A stretch of DNA of 64,000 nt, from NCBI RefSeq assembly GCF_900129195.1, contig NZ_FQUY01000001.1, positions 372,001-436,000 of the forward strand, read 5' to 3'. Below the pieces are notes generated by a model. The model ran no database searches, had not been told where the DNA came from, and was given only the letters and a program-made list of their open reading frames with translations. Of this stretch, positions 25,011 to 32,967 are shown in pieces. The stretch's first letter is position 1, and every line of letters starts with the position of its first letter. The stretch comes from Desulforamulus putei DSM 12395 (GTDB lineage: Bacteria; Bacillota; Desulfotomaculia; Desulfotomaculales; Desulfotomaculaceae). The translations under genes were made by a program, and so were the position numbers.

Positions 25011-26555
25011 TTAATTGCCGTGAGCTTCCACGGCCATTAGTATTTCATCCCTTAAGCCTTTATACTTGCTGAGCCAGTTTCTTCTCTCCTGACGCAATTT
25101 GTTAACCAGTTCATGATAGGTGTCCGAATCATAATAATTCCTGGGCAGATAAGAAGTCATATCAACTCCCGGGATCTCCACAGGGACTTGATATCCCCAG
25201 TCCGGATCCTGTTCCCATCGGATGGTGCCCCTGGCAATTTCCTTCATGATGTCCGTGGACATGCCAATGGTGATCTTCTTCCCCTCCCGGCCCGGCTGCG
25301 CGCCCACCGACCCGGTGTTTAAGAGATAACATTCCATGTCGGGGTTGGCCTTTAATATTTCCAGCAGACGGTTGCCCTCTGCCGCTTCGGGGCCCATGAT
25401 AAACGGGTTGGTGCCCACTTCCCTCTTGGATTGCCCGGCCTTGCCGGGATCACCGGCTGATGTCTCAATGGATTCCCCGAGCATAAAATAAGCAGCCGCC
25501 TGTTCCGGCGTGAGTTTTGCCACCGGTGGAATGATGTCGTTCCGTCTGGTGATAAAAATAATCTTATTGGCTTTTTCCAAATCGATTTTATCGTCCGTTC
25601 CGATAACCTCGCTTCTCAAAATAACGCCCCGGCCGTTGGAGGTCAGTTCCACGTTGTTAAAATCAATGGTGCCGTCTTCCAGAACCATCACATTTTCAAA
25701 AATGGCATGGGGAGAAACGGCAGCCTGGTAGAGAACTCTCTGGGACTCATCCAGACCCTCTGTCTTAATATAAAAACCGTTTTCTGTCCCGTAGCAGTAA
25801 CCCCGCTCATCCATCAACACCACATCGTCCTGGCGAATCATGACTTTTTCCGGAGCTGCCAGGCCGTGGTCATGCATGGTCAGGGTGGTTTTGCCGGTAC
25901 CGGACAAGCCGAACATAATAAAGCCAACATCCCTTAGTCCACCATCCGGCGCTTTGACCCTTAAAACCTTGCTGCCGGCATGGAAACCAAGCCCTCCCCT
26001 TTCCTTCATGGCAAACATGGCCTTCCGCAAAAAGGACTTTTTGCACTCGCCAAAATAATCCGGCCCCAATATATAAGTAACTTTTTCCAGGGGGTGACAG
26101 AAAATAATGCGCTGGGGCCATTCGGGCACGTAAATGCTTACAAAATCCGGTTCTGCATCCTTGTTTTTCGGCTCAAAGGTCATGTTTTTCCACTGAAAGG
26201 GAATACTGGCGAAGTCTTTGGTAATGTATAAACGGCAATGAAAACTGCAGGACGAGTGCAGGCACAATTGCCGGTCCATACGAATCACTTCTTTGTCCTT
26301 TAAAAACTCATGAACCTGGTCAGCCAGATCCAGGGCCTTTTCCGGTGCCATCCCCTGCTGGTCTACCCCCGGTTCAAAGCCCTCGCATTCCACGATAAAG
26401 GTAGCCCTGGCACTGCGGTTTCTCATCCGGGAAATATAACTGGCGCTGCCGTATTTGGTGGTTCGTTCTTTATGAGACGCCAGTTTTCTCAACTCTTCCA
26501 GGGTAGGATTATCAATGATTTTTTTGGCATCCACCTTACGTTTAAGCTTTTCCAT
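25011..26555 (-). CDS. pckA: Phosphoenolpyruvate carboxykinase (ATP)
   Basis: A 514-residue enzyme converting oxaloacetate and ATP to PEP, CO2 and ADP (or the reverse). The PEPCK P-loop FGLSGTGKTTLT lies near residue 220; the metal-binding kinase-2 motif RQDDVVLMDERG near 248; NPFIMGPEAAEGN and the adenine-binding C-terminal region follow. The ATG at 26555 behind AAGGGG is chosen; a longer frame to 26762 runs back into non-coding DNA up to fumB. The gene joins the C4-acid block to gluconeogenesis. Upstream palindromes at 26605-26669 suggest dedicated control. Confidence 0.93.
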   Translation of the reverse strand: MEKLKRKVDAKKIIDNPTLEELRKLASHKERTTKYGSASYISRMRNRSARATFIVECEGFEPGVDQQGMAPEKALDLADQVHEFLKDKEVIRMDRQLCLHSSCSFHCRLYITKDFASIPFQWKNMTFEPKNKDAEPDFVSIYVPEWPQRIIFCHPLEKVTYILGPDYFGECKKSFLRKAMFAMKERGGLGFHAGSKVLRVKAPDGGLRDVGFIMFGLSGTGKTTLTMHDHGLAAPEKVMIRQDDVVLMDERGYCYGTENGFYIKTEGLDESQRVLYQAAVSPHAIFENVMVLEDGTIDFNNVELTSNGRGVILRSEVIGTDDKIDLEKANKIIFITRRNDIIPPVAKLTPEQAAAYFMLGESIETSAGDPGKAGQSKREVGTNPFIMGPEAAEGNRLLEILKANPDMECYLLNTGSVGAQPGREGKKITIGMSTDIMKEIARGTIRWEQDPDWGYQVPVEIPGVDMTSYLPRNYYDSDTYHELVNKLRQERRNWLSKYKGLRDEILMAVEAHGN

Positions 26556-26604
26556 ACATCTGTCCCCTTTCCATAAAGACAATTCCCTCGCCTTTATTCC
26601 CTTT

Positions 26605-26617
26605 GTATACTGTATAC
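26605..26617. promoter_or_regulatory. Palindrome GTATAC-T-GTATAC upstream of pckA
   Basis: A 13-bp perfect inverted repeat 50 bases before the pckA start, in the likely promoter. Possible repressor operator. Confidence 0.45.
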
Positions 26618-26644
26618 ACACAAGAGGGATTAGCAATCCTTTTT

Positions 26645-26669
26645 GTTTTTGATTACTTAAATCAAAAAC
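26645..26669. promoter_or_regulatory. Inverted repeat GTTTTTGATT-N5-AATCAAAAAC upstream of pckA
   Basis: Two perfect 10-bp arms with a 5-bp spacer, 90 bases before the pckA start. Symmetry and spacing suit a dimeric DNA-binding regulator; the identity is unknown. Confidence 0.5.
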
Positions 26670-26746
26670 AGTTAGACAGTGGAAGGACTGCCACCGGGAA
26701 CCTGCCGCGACCTTTAGCCAGTTAATTGACTGATTCATACCTAAGG

Positions 26747-26770
26747 GAGTAAACTTGATCAAGTTTACTC
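26747..26770. repeat. 24-bp perfect palindrome over the fumB stop codon
   Basis: GAGTAAACTTGATCAAGTTTACTC is fully self-complementary and contains the fumB TAA. There is no T-run, so it is either a weak terminator/processing hairpin or a protein-binding site. Confidence 0.6.
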
Positions 26771-27319
26771 CTCCGCATAGATTTTTCTTCCCTCCTGATA
26801 AAGGTCTCCACCAAAGGCGTCATTTACCACAATGGCCGGGAAGTCTTTCACCGTAAATTTATAAATGGCTTCCGGCCCCAAATCCGGATAGGCCACAACC
26901 TCTGCCTGCTCGATACATTTGGAGATCAGCGCCGCAGCGCCGCCGACCGCAGCAAAATAAACAGCACCGTATTTTTTCATAGCTTCAGTCACAGCCTCTG
27001 ATCTGGCGCCTTTGCCGATCATGCCCTTGAGGCCTATTTCAATAAGCCTGGGGGCATAAGCATCCATGCGACCTGCAGTGGTGGGCCCTGCGGAGCCGAT
27101 CACCCTGCCCGGAGGGGCCGGGGAAGGCCCCACGTAGTATATAATTTGTCCTCTAAGGTCCACCGGCAATTCTTTCCCTTGATCCAATAACTCTACCAAC
27201 CTTTTATGGGCCGCATCACGGCCTGTATATATGACTCCGTTTATCAAAACCTGTTGACCAATACGGAGATTGGCCGCGGTTTCATCAGTAAGGGGTGTGG
27301 TTAAACGAACTCGGGTCAC
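26765..27319 (-). CDS. fumB: Fumarate hydratase, class I, beta subunit
   Basis: A 184-residue C-terminal-type subunit of the oxygen-sensitive [4Fe-4S] fumarase that interconverts fumarate and malate. Typical segments: LRIGQQVLINGVIYTGRDAA, GSAGPTTAGRMDAYAP and AVGGAAALISKCI. The GTG at 27319, eight bases after GGAGG, is preferred; the frame also opens upstream to 27364 inside fumA. It follows fumA by 13 bases. The symbol is used for the split subunit and not for E. coli FumB. Confidence 0.9.
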   Translation of the reverse strand: MTRVRLTTPLTDETAANLRIGQQVLINGVIYTGRDAAHKRLVELLDQGKELPVDLRGQIIYYVGPSPAPPGRVIGSAGPTTAGRMDAYAPRLIEIGLKGMIGKGARSEAVTEAMKKYGAVYFAAVGGAAALISKCIEQAEVVAYPDLGPEAIYKFTVKDFPAIVVNDAFGGDLYQEGRKIYAEE

Positions 27320-27332
27320 TTTTACATCCTCC

Positions 27333-28175
27333 CTATATGACAACAGACTTATGCCTGGCAGCATGGCAGTTGATGTTTACCGCTACAGGTAGACTGGCAA
27401 TGTGGCAGCCGAAAATTTCGATATGAACGGCCAGAGCAGTGGTTCGGCCACCCAGCCCGGAGGGCCCGATACCCAGTTTGTTTATTTTCTCCAGCAGTTC
27501 CTGTTCCAACCGGGCGATATCAGGCAGCGGGTGCGGCTCCCCCACCGGCCTTAACAAAGCTTCTTTGGCCAACATCGCACACTTTTCCATGGTACCGCCG
27601 ATTCCTACGCCGATAATCAATGGAGGGCACGGGTTGGGTCCGGCGTTCTTGACAGTATCCAGAACAAATTTTTTGACACCTTCCACCCCTTCGGCGGGCT
27701 TAAGCATTTTTAGGGCGCTCATATTTTCACTGCCCCCGCCTTTGGGAGCCACTGTAATCTTTAATTGCTCTCCGGGAACGATTTTCGTGTGGATCACTGC
27801 CGGTGTATTGTCACCGGTATTGACCCTTTCCAATGGGTGTCCAACAATGGATTTTCGTAAAAAACCTTCTTGATACCCTTTCCTGACACCCTGGTTAACA
27901 GCCTCATAGAGATCGCCGTTTATAATATGCACGTCCTGCCCCAGTTCCAAAAAAACCACCGCAACCCCGGTATCCTGGCACATGGGAATGGATTCAGCAG
28001 CGGCAATCCCGGCGTTTTCCACCAATAAGTTGAGAATTTCCTTGCCGCTCTGGGAGACTTCGGTCTCGCAGGATTTTTTAAAGGAGTTTATGACATCTTC
28101 TCCCAGTCGGTAGTTCGCTTCCTGGCATAAACGGGCCACTTCTGAAATGATGACACTGCAATCAATGGTCCTAAT
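27333..28175 (-). CDS. fumA: Fumarate hydratase, class I, alpha subunit (possible ATT start)
   Basis: A 281-residue N-terminal-type subunit that holds the [4Fe-4S] cluster. Cys residues sit in SIPMCQDTGVAVVF, NAGPNPCPPLIIGVG and MEKCAMLAKEAL. The family normally starts M-R-x-I; here that position is ATT (28175), nine bases after a perfect AAGGAGG. The in-frame TTG at 28184 abuts the Shine-Dalgarno with zero spacing, and no ATG/GTG lies near. A sigma-54 promoter precedes the gene. Confidence 0.88.
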   Translation of the reverse strand: MRTIDCSVIISEVARLCQEANYRLGEDVINSFKKSCETEVSQSGKEILNLLVENAGIAAAESIPMCQDTGVAVVFLELGQDVHIINGDLYEAVNQGVRKGYQEGFLRKSIVGHPLERVNTGDNTPAVIHTKIVPGEQLKITVAPKGGGSENMSALKMLKPAEGVEGVKKFVLDTVKNAGPNPCPPLIIGVGIGGTMEKCAMLAKEALLRPVGEPHPLPDIARLEQELLEKINKLGIGPSGLGGRTTALAVHIEIFGCHIASLPVAVNINCHAARHKSVVI

Positions 28176-28226
28176 GGCTGGCAACCTCCTTAAGTTTGAT
28201 GATATTGATTTACGGATTCATCTTAA

Positions 28227-28242
28227 TGCAATATTCGTACCA
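28227..28242 (-). promoter_or_regulatory. Sigma-54 promoter for fumAB
   Basis: The minus strand reads TGGTACG-AATA-TTGCA, matching the -24/-12 consensus TGGCACG-N4-TTGCW at all key GG and GC positions. It lies about 50 bases before the fumA start, and a sigma-54 activator gene sits next to it. Confidence 0.8.
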
Positions 28243-28299
28243 CAAGCCACAATGCGCCCGGTCTTAAATGACAGTCCCTTAAACAGATCATTAATGCTG

Positions 28300-28328
28300 C
28301 ATAATATAGTATTATATACTATATTATG
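28300..28328. promoter_or_regulatory. 29-bp inverted repeat, likely activator (UAS) site
   Basis: CATAATATAGTA-TTATA-TACTATATTATG has two perfect 12-bp arms. It lies about 60-100 bases upstream of the sigma-54 promoter, the normal distance for an enhancer-binding protein, between fumA and the regulator gene. Confidence 0.65.
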
Positions 28329-28444
28329 TGACAAATTTAAGTAAATGTGCCGGTATTTTTACTGAAAGCAGTTCTAATTTTTATAAATTAAAGCCCTAAA
28401 AACAACTATTTCAGGGTCACTTGTTTCTAATAATTACAATCCTT

Positions 28445-29812
28445 CTAATTATTAGAAATGTTTATATTGTGTTTTTTAATTTTATTATACAAGGTAGCCA
28501 GGGAAATATTTAAATGACGGGCCGCCTCCCTTTTTCCCTCTACACCGGTCCCGTATTTCTTCAGCGCCCGTTCAATCATCATCTGCTCCATCTTATCCAG
28601 AGGCATCAAGTCTGCTTCGGTGTTTACTGCCTCCGGGTAATTTACGGACAGGTGGGGCGCCAATTCTTTGTAGGTAATGATATCAGTATCTAAAGAAACC
28701 ATAACCCTTTCCAAAACATTTTCCAGTTCCCTGATGTTGCCCGGCCAGTGATAGTGATGCAGCGCCGTCATGGCCTCCCTGGACAAACCGATCACCTTTT
28801 TACCTAATTTCCGGTTCAACCTGACAATCATGTAATTGGCCAGGTCCATGATATCTTCAATGCGTTCCCGCAGGGGAGGTAGGTTGATCTCCACCACATT
28901 CAAGCGATAATACAGATCCTCCCTGAATAAACCTTCCCGTACCAACTGTTTAAGGTTCCTGTTAGTGGCAGCGATAACCCGAACATCGACGGAAACGGGT
29001 CTGGTTCCCCCGATCCGTTCAAATTCCCTCTCCTGCAGAACCCTTAGCAGCTTGGCCTGCAGCAACGGGTTCATGTCCCCAATTTCATCCAGAAACAGTG
29101 TGCCTGAATTGGCCAATTCAAATTTGCCGATCTTATCCTTGATGGCCCCGGTAAAAGCTCCCCGCACATGCCCAAATAACTCGCTTTCCAACAGGGTTTC
29201 CGGGATGGCGGCACAGTTAATGACGATAAAGGGTCCATCTTTTCGTGAACTGGCATGGTGAATGGCATGGGCAAAAAGTTCCTTACCGGTACCGCTCTCT
29301 CCCAGCAGCAACACAGTGCTGCTGCTTTTGGCGGCCATCTGCCCGGTCATTATACATTCCTTGATGGCCTGACTACGACCAATGATCTGTTCAAAATCAT
29401 ATTTACTTTTGGTAACCTGACCATACTTGTCGGAAAGATTTTGAATAATGCTGGTGCTTTTCTTTAATTCTTCGATTAATTTAATAATATCTGTAATGTG
29501 TTGAAAAATAACCACAGCACCGACTATTTGATGATCGATTATGATGGGTACGGCATTGGAAATGACCTCGGCATTGCTTCCCCCGACCCTGGTGCGATAA
29601 CCTTTTACCGGTACGCCTGTTTTAAGGGCCAACGCAAGGGCGCCATCGGGAGAGGCCTGAAAAATGTTTTGCCTGGTACGTTCCTCAAAGGATAGTCCGG
29701 TAATACGACAGAAGGCGGGATTGACGTAAATAATATTACCATCTCGATCCGTCACTTCAATGGCTTCCTGCACCGAATCCAAAATGGCGGAGATCATTTC
29801 TATGGGCAGCAT
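28445..29812 (-). CDS. PAS-containing sigma-54-dependent transcriptional activator
   Basis: A 455-residue enhancer-binding protein. A PAS domain spans about 5-110 (AIEVTDRDGNIIYVNPAFC); the AAA+ core carries Walker A GESGTGKE, the sigma-54-contacting loop GAFTGA, Walker B TLFLDEIGDM and the R-finger region; a Fis-type HTH closes the protein (REAARHLNISLATLYNKIKK). No receiver domain, so it senses a small ligand through PAS, perhaps a C4 acid. The third ATG (29812), eight bases after AGGGGGG, is taken as start. It is adjacent to and probably drives fumAB. Confidence 0.92.
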   Translation of the reverse strand: MLPIEMISAILDSVQEAIEVTDRDGNIIYVNPAFCRITGLSFEERTRQNIFQASPDGALALALKTGVPVKGYRTRVGGSNAEVISNAVPIIIDHQIVGAVVIFQHITDIIKLIEELKKSTSIIQNLSDKYGQVTKSKYDFEQIIGRSQAIKECIMTGQMAAKSSSTVLLLGESGTGKELFAHAIHHASSRKDGPFIVINCAAIPETLLESELFGHVRGAFTGAIKDKIGKFELANSGTLFLDEIGDMNPLLQAKLLRVLQEREFERIGGTRPVSVDVRVIAATNRNLKQLVREGLFREDLYYRLNVVEINLPPLRERIEDIMDLANYMIVRLNRKLGKKVIGLSREAMTALHHYHWPGNIRELENVLERVMVSLDTDIITYKELAPHLSVNYPEAVNTEADLMPLDKMEQMMIERALKKYGTGVEGKREAARHLNISLATLYNKIKKHNINISNN

Positions 29813-29879
29813 AACCATCACCCCCCTTCCTTTATTCGCCCGTTAACAGCAAAAACCTGCTAAAAAAATGACGACCGGT

Positions 29880-29920
29880 CGAACAAATGTTTTGCATAAC
29901 CTGCCGATAAATGTTATAAT
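29880..29920 (+). promoter_or_regulatory. lexA promoter with overlapping SOS (LexA) box
   Basis: CGAACAAATGTTTT (29880-29893) resembles the Gram-positive LexA box CGAACRNRYGTTYG. It overlaps the -35 TTGCAT (29892-29897), which is 17 bp from a consensus TATAAT (29915-29920). LexA bound here would block RNA polymerase, giving autoregulation. Confidence 0.8.
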
Positions 29921-29973
29921 ATACCAAATACAAGTCTTATCCTATGTGTTTAAGAAAGGTTGTGAACCCTTCC

Positions 29974-30606
29974 ATGTTAAATCCCCGGGAAGAAGCTGTC
30001 TTAAATGTTATTATAGAAAATGTAAAATTAAAAGGTTATCCCCCGTCCGTCAGGGAAATCGGTGAGGCTGTGGGTCTTTCGTCCAGCTCTACCGTCCACT
30101 CTTATTTGAAAAGGTTAGAACAAAAAGGTTATTTACGCAGGGATCCTACAAAACCCCGGGCCATTGAAGTAATTGGGTTGGAAAATGGTAGGGATCACCA
30201 TGCTGCGGAAACCAAACCATGTAACCAGGATGAACTGGTCAGTGTCCCGGTTGTGGGTGAAGTAGCCGCCGGTCTCCCCCTCCTGGCCGTGCAAAATTAT
30301 GACGACAGGGTGATCCTTCCCCGGAGCTTTACCGGGTACGGAGAATTTTTTATACTGACAGTTCGTGGCGAAAGTATGATTGATGCAGGCATTTTACCCG
30401 GGGATTTGCTCCTGGTAAGAAGACAGGAATCCGTCAATAACGGCGAGATAGCTGTGGCCCTGCTGGATGATGAAGCAACCGTTAAAACCTTTTATAAGGA
30501 AAAAGACAGAATCCGGCTGCAGCCGGAGAACAGCCTTATGGAACCCATTTATGTCCGTGATGTAAAAATCCTGGGCAAGGTGGTAGGTCTGATGAGAAAA
30601 ATATAA
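29974..30606 (+). CDS. lexA: LexA SOS repressor
   Basis: A 210-residue repressor with an N-terminal winged HTH (PPSVREIGEAVGLSSSSTVH) and a C-terminal S24 peptidase domain. The self-cleavage Ala-Gly is in EVAAGLPLL; the catalytic Ser is in RGESMIDAG; the catalytic Lys is in EATVKTFYK. RecA-stimulated self-cleavage derepresses DNA-repair genes. The ATG at 29974 gives the standard length; an ATG at 29944 adds ten residues but has no ribosome-binding site. Confidence 0.93.
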   Translation: MLNPREEAVLNVIIENVKLKGYPPSVREIGEAVGLSSSSTVHSYLKRLEQKGYLRRDPTKPRAIEVIGLENGRDHHAAETKPCNQDELVSVPVVGEVAAGLPLLAVQNYDDRVILPRSFTGYGEFFILTVRGESMIDAGILPGDLLLVRRQESVNNGEIAVALLDDEATVKTFYKEKDRIRLQPENSLMEPIYVRDVKILGKVVGLMRKI

Positions 30607-30629
30607 AGGTCGCTTTTAACGCGACCTTT
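30605..30629. terminator. Bidirectional terminator
   Basis: AAAGGTCGC-N7-GCGACCTTT lies between the convergent lexA and MerR-like genes and includes the lexA stop. Confidence 0.8.
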
Positions 30630-30631
30630 AC

Positions 30632-31039
30632 TTATTTGGACTGACAATCTTTGTTGTAATGCGGGCAAGCACTGCAGTGGTCTGCTTTGTCTTCTATGAC
30701 ATAGCAATATGTACCCTGTTCTTTCCAACAAGGCTTGTTTACATTCACGTTATCACCTTTAGCGCTGTTGCCTCCGCCGCTACAGTTCTTGGTATTCCAG
30801 CAGGGATACATGCTGATGATTTGCAGTACGCCGGCAATGTTTAAACCTTTTTCATTAATAAGATAATGAATAAACTGCAGCCGTTTTACATCATTGTTGC
30901 TATATAAACGCTGCTTGTTACGACGTGATGGTTGAACCAACTTATGCTTTTCCCAAATGCGCAGGGTTTCCGGATGTACCTTTAAAAGATCAGCAATAAC
31001 CCCTATGTTAAACATGGGTTGATCATCATTACAAAACAA
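30632..31039 (-). CDS. MerR family regulator with cysteine-rich tail
   Basis: A 135-residue protein with an N-terminal MerR winged helix (NIGVIADLLKVHPETLRIWE, then RNKQRLYSNNDVKRL), closest in style to HspR/GlnR-like members. The C-terminal 55 residues hold eight Cys in CWNTKNC, CWKEQGTYC and CSACPHYNKDC, which could bind a metal or Fe-S cluster. A TTG at 31039, eight bases after AGGAG, is the best start. Target genes are unknown; it is monocistronic. Confidence 0.8.
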   Translation of the reverse strand: MFCNDDQPMFNIGVIADLLKVHPETLRIWEKHKLVQPSRRNKQRLYSNNDVKRLQFIHYLINEKGLNIAGVLQIISMYPCWNTKNCSGGGNSAKGDNVNVNKPCWKEQGTYCYVIEDKADHCSACPHYNKDCQSK

Positions 31040-31209
31040 AGTGTTATCTCCTCTCACTTAAAATTTTGTATTTTTTATATAGTATATAGTCTATAAACTA
31101 AATTTGTAAATAAGCTAAATCCTTGTAAAATCTTAAGTTTTTATTAAATATCTAGTGGTTTTGGGACAAGCCTCGAAATTTTGCAGATTTTGCCGAAAGT
31201 GGTATGACC

Positions 31210-31533
31210 TTAGTCTACTTCCACTTCCAAATCCAGCAGCAGGGCATGTTGCTGGGCTCCGTAGACATCCGTTTCTCCCAGGGCGCCGGAAGGATATGGC
31301 CGGACAATGGTGGCTTTGATGGCGTAGGCGGGAGAAAACTCTACAATTCCAATAACCTCCTCTTCTCGGATACCGTACAGCTTGGCGATGGTGGTTTTAT
31401 TAATCACCCGGGAACGGCAAGCAGCCTCAAAGGAATTCTTGTCTTTAAAAATAACATCCAAGGTCAATTCATAGGGTCCGGAATTCTTACTTCGAATAAC
31501 AGAGGCGATTTGCTGTAATTTTACCAAGGCCAT
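31210..31533 (-). CDS. DUF4387 domain protein
   Basis: A 107-residue protein of the DUF4387 family (LTLDVIFKDKNSFEAA, INKTTIAKLYGI, GAQQHALLLDLEVEV). Members usually follow or fuse to AtuA/DUF1446 proteins; here the start abuts the AtuA-like stop. Biochemical role unknown. Last gene of the TRAP operon. Confidence 0.85.
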   Translation of the reverse strand: MALVKLQQIASVIRSKNSGPYELTLDVIFKDKNSFEAACRSRVINKTTIAKLYGIREEEVIGIVEFSPAYAIKATIVRPYPSGALGETDVYGAQQHALLLDLEVEVD

Positions 31534-32901
31534 TTATTTCTCCTCCCCCACCGGTATGATTTCTGCCGGGAATAACATTAGCGGGTCATCAATTTCCATC
31601 AAATGATAAATGTTAAAGTTGTAAACAGCGCCCGCTTTAAAGTCCGAGGGTGAGTAAGGGAATGCCAAATTGCCTGCAGTGGCCACCCGCCCCGGGTAAC
31701 CATAGTGCAGCATGGTAGAGCGGGCAAAGCTGCAGATGGTGTTGGCGATATCCTGGGTTTCCGCCACCGCTTCAATGATTATGCCCAATTCATGGGAGTC
31801 AATGGATTGTTTCGGTTCAAGCTTGCCCATGACGCCATTTTTGCCATAGATATTGAAGTGCAGGAAATACCGGTAGCCATAGCGCTTAAAGTTGTCTTTT
31901 ACCCTGTCCCGCACAGCCTCCACAATATGGTCAATTTGCGAAATCATGATGGGATCCCGGCACCCGGCTATGGACACCGTCCGGTAACCCACAGGTTTGG
32001 CTCCCTCTAACTTGACAACGTAGGTTTCGCTGGGAAGGAATTTGCTGCCGGTAACCCTAACCGCCCTTTCCGTTTCCTGTGTGAAGGTTGTTTCCCGGAG
32101 ATCCAAAACGCCCCCCGGACCAGGCAATATATAGGGATTGGTCTTTTCATACAGCGTATGGGCCGCCACCGAAGTGGGCGTGCACCGGCGGATTGGGTTC
32201 AGGGGCTCAACGATGAAACTATCCTCCCTCAGGGTCCCCAGTAAACAATCACTACCACTGCCCGGCGAGGCAGCGATGGCGCCGCATTCCAGTATCTTCC
32301 CCATATGGATGGCCAGCCCTTTGTCATAGCCCTCCAATAAGGCCGAGGCGCTGAAAACTGCCGGATCGTAAGACCTGCCGGCCAGCACCACCCGGGCCCC
32401 CTTCTCCAGGACGGACATAACAGGTTCCGGTCCCATTTGGGCAACAATTCTTGCTGCGGCAGTGATTTCCTCTTCCGTCAGTTGGGGAGCCGGATGTAAA
32501 GGGGAAATTTTTTTCTCCTGCAAGGCCTGCAGCACCAACTCTTTGCTCAATTCGGCATGGATGATGCCCAGGGAAAATTGCCACCCCTTTTCCCGGGCCA
32601 GTTCAATAATGATCTCTTTATTCCACTGGAGATGGGCCTCTGCGCCGCAGCCGCCGGCAGTACCAATCACCACCGGAATGTTCCGTTCCAGTCCCGCCTC
32701 TATCATAAGCTCTAAATCTCGTTTTACGGCAGTCCGGTCGGTAAAAGATACCCCGGCCCCTAGGTAGTAAGGACCCGGGTCGGTGGAACCTGCATCAACG
32801 GCGATCAGGTCAGGTTCCCGTTCCAGACCTGCCCGAAAGGATTCCTCCGGAAAACCGTAACCCAATATGGCAGTGGGAGATAAAACCCTGTATTCTCTCA
32901 A
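31534..32901 (-). CDS. AtuA-like (DUF1446) acyclic terpene utilisation family protein
   Basis: A 455-residue protein of the AtuA/DUF1446 family, implicated in acyclic terpene and branched-acid catabolism in Pseudomonas but biochemically poorly defined. Recognisable segments: AVDAGSTDPGPYYLGAG, VVIGTAGGCGAEAHLQWN and GKILECGAIAASPGSGSDC. It follows dctM after a hairpin spacer and pairs with DUF4387, a recurring association with TRAP transporters. The substrate is probably a hydroxylated or branched organic acid (inference). Confidence 0.85.
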   Translation of the reverse strand: MREYRVLSPTAILGYGFPEESFRAGLEREPDLIAVDAGSTDPGPYYLGAGVSFTDRTAVKRDLELMIEAGLERNIPVVIGTAGGCGAEAHLQWNKEIIIELAREKGWQFSLGIIHAELSKELVLQALQEKKISPLHPAPQLTEEEITAAARIVAQMGPEPVMSVLEKGARVVLAGRSYDPAVFSASALLEGYDKGLAIHMGKILECGAIAASPGSGSDCLLGTLREDSFIVEPLNPIRRCTPTSVAAHTLYEKTNPYILPGPGGVLDLRETTFTQETERAVRVTGSKFLPSETYVVKLEGAKPVGYRTVSIAGCRDPIMISQIDHIVEAVRDRVKDNFKRYGYRYFLHFNIYGKNGVMGKLEPKQSIDSHELGIIIEAVAETQDIANTICSFARSTMLHYGYPGRVATAGNLAFPYSPSDFKAGAVYNFNIYHLMEIDDPLMLFPAEIIPVGEEK

Positions 32902-32920
32902 TTGTTATCCCTCCAAAATA

Positions 32921-32950
32921 AATAAGGTAAGACCTCTGTCTCACCTTATT
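32921..32950 (-). promoter_or_regulatory. Intercistronic hairpin between dctM and the AtuA-like gene
   Basis: A 13-bp stem (AATAAGGTGAGAC / GTCTTACCTTATT, one G-U pair) with a four-base loop and no strong T-run. Probably tunes distal gene expression or mRNA stability. Confidence 0.6.
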
Positions 32951-32967
32951 ATATACCCAACTGCCGG

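Noticed and set aside
26556-26762. N-terminal extension of PEP carboxykinase
   Set aside because: The extra 69 codons cover the intergenic palindromes, have no homology to PEPCK, and a proper ribosome-binding site precedes the internal ATG.
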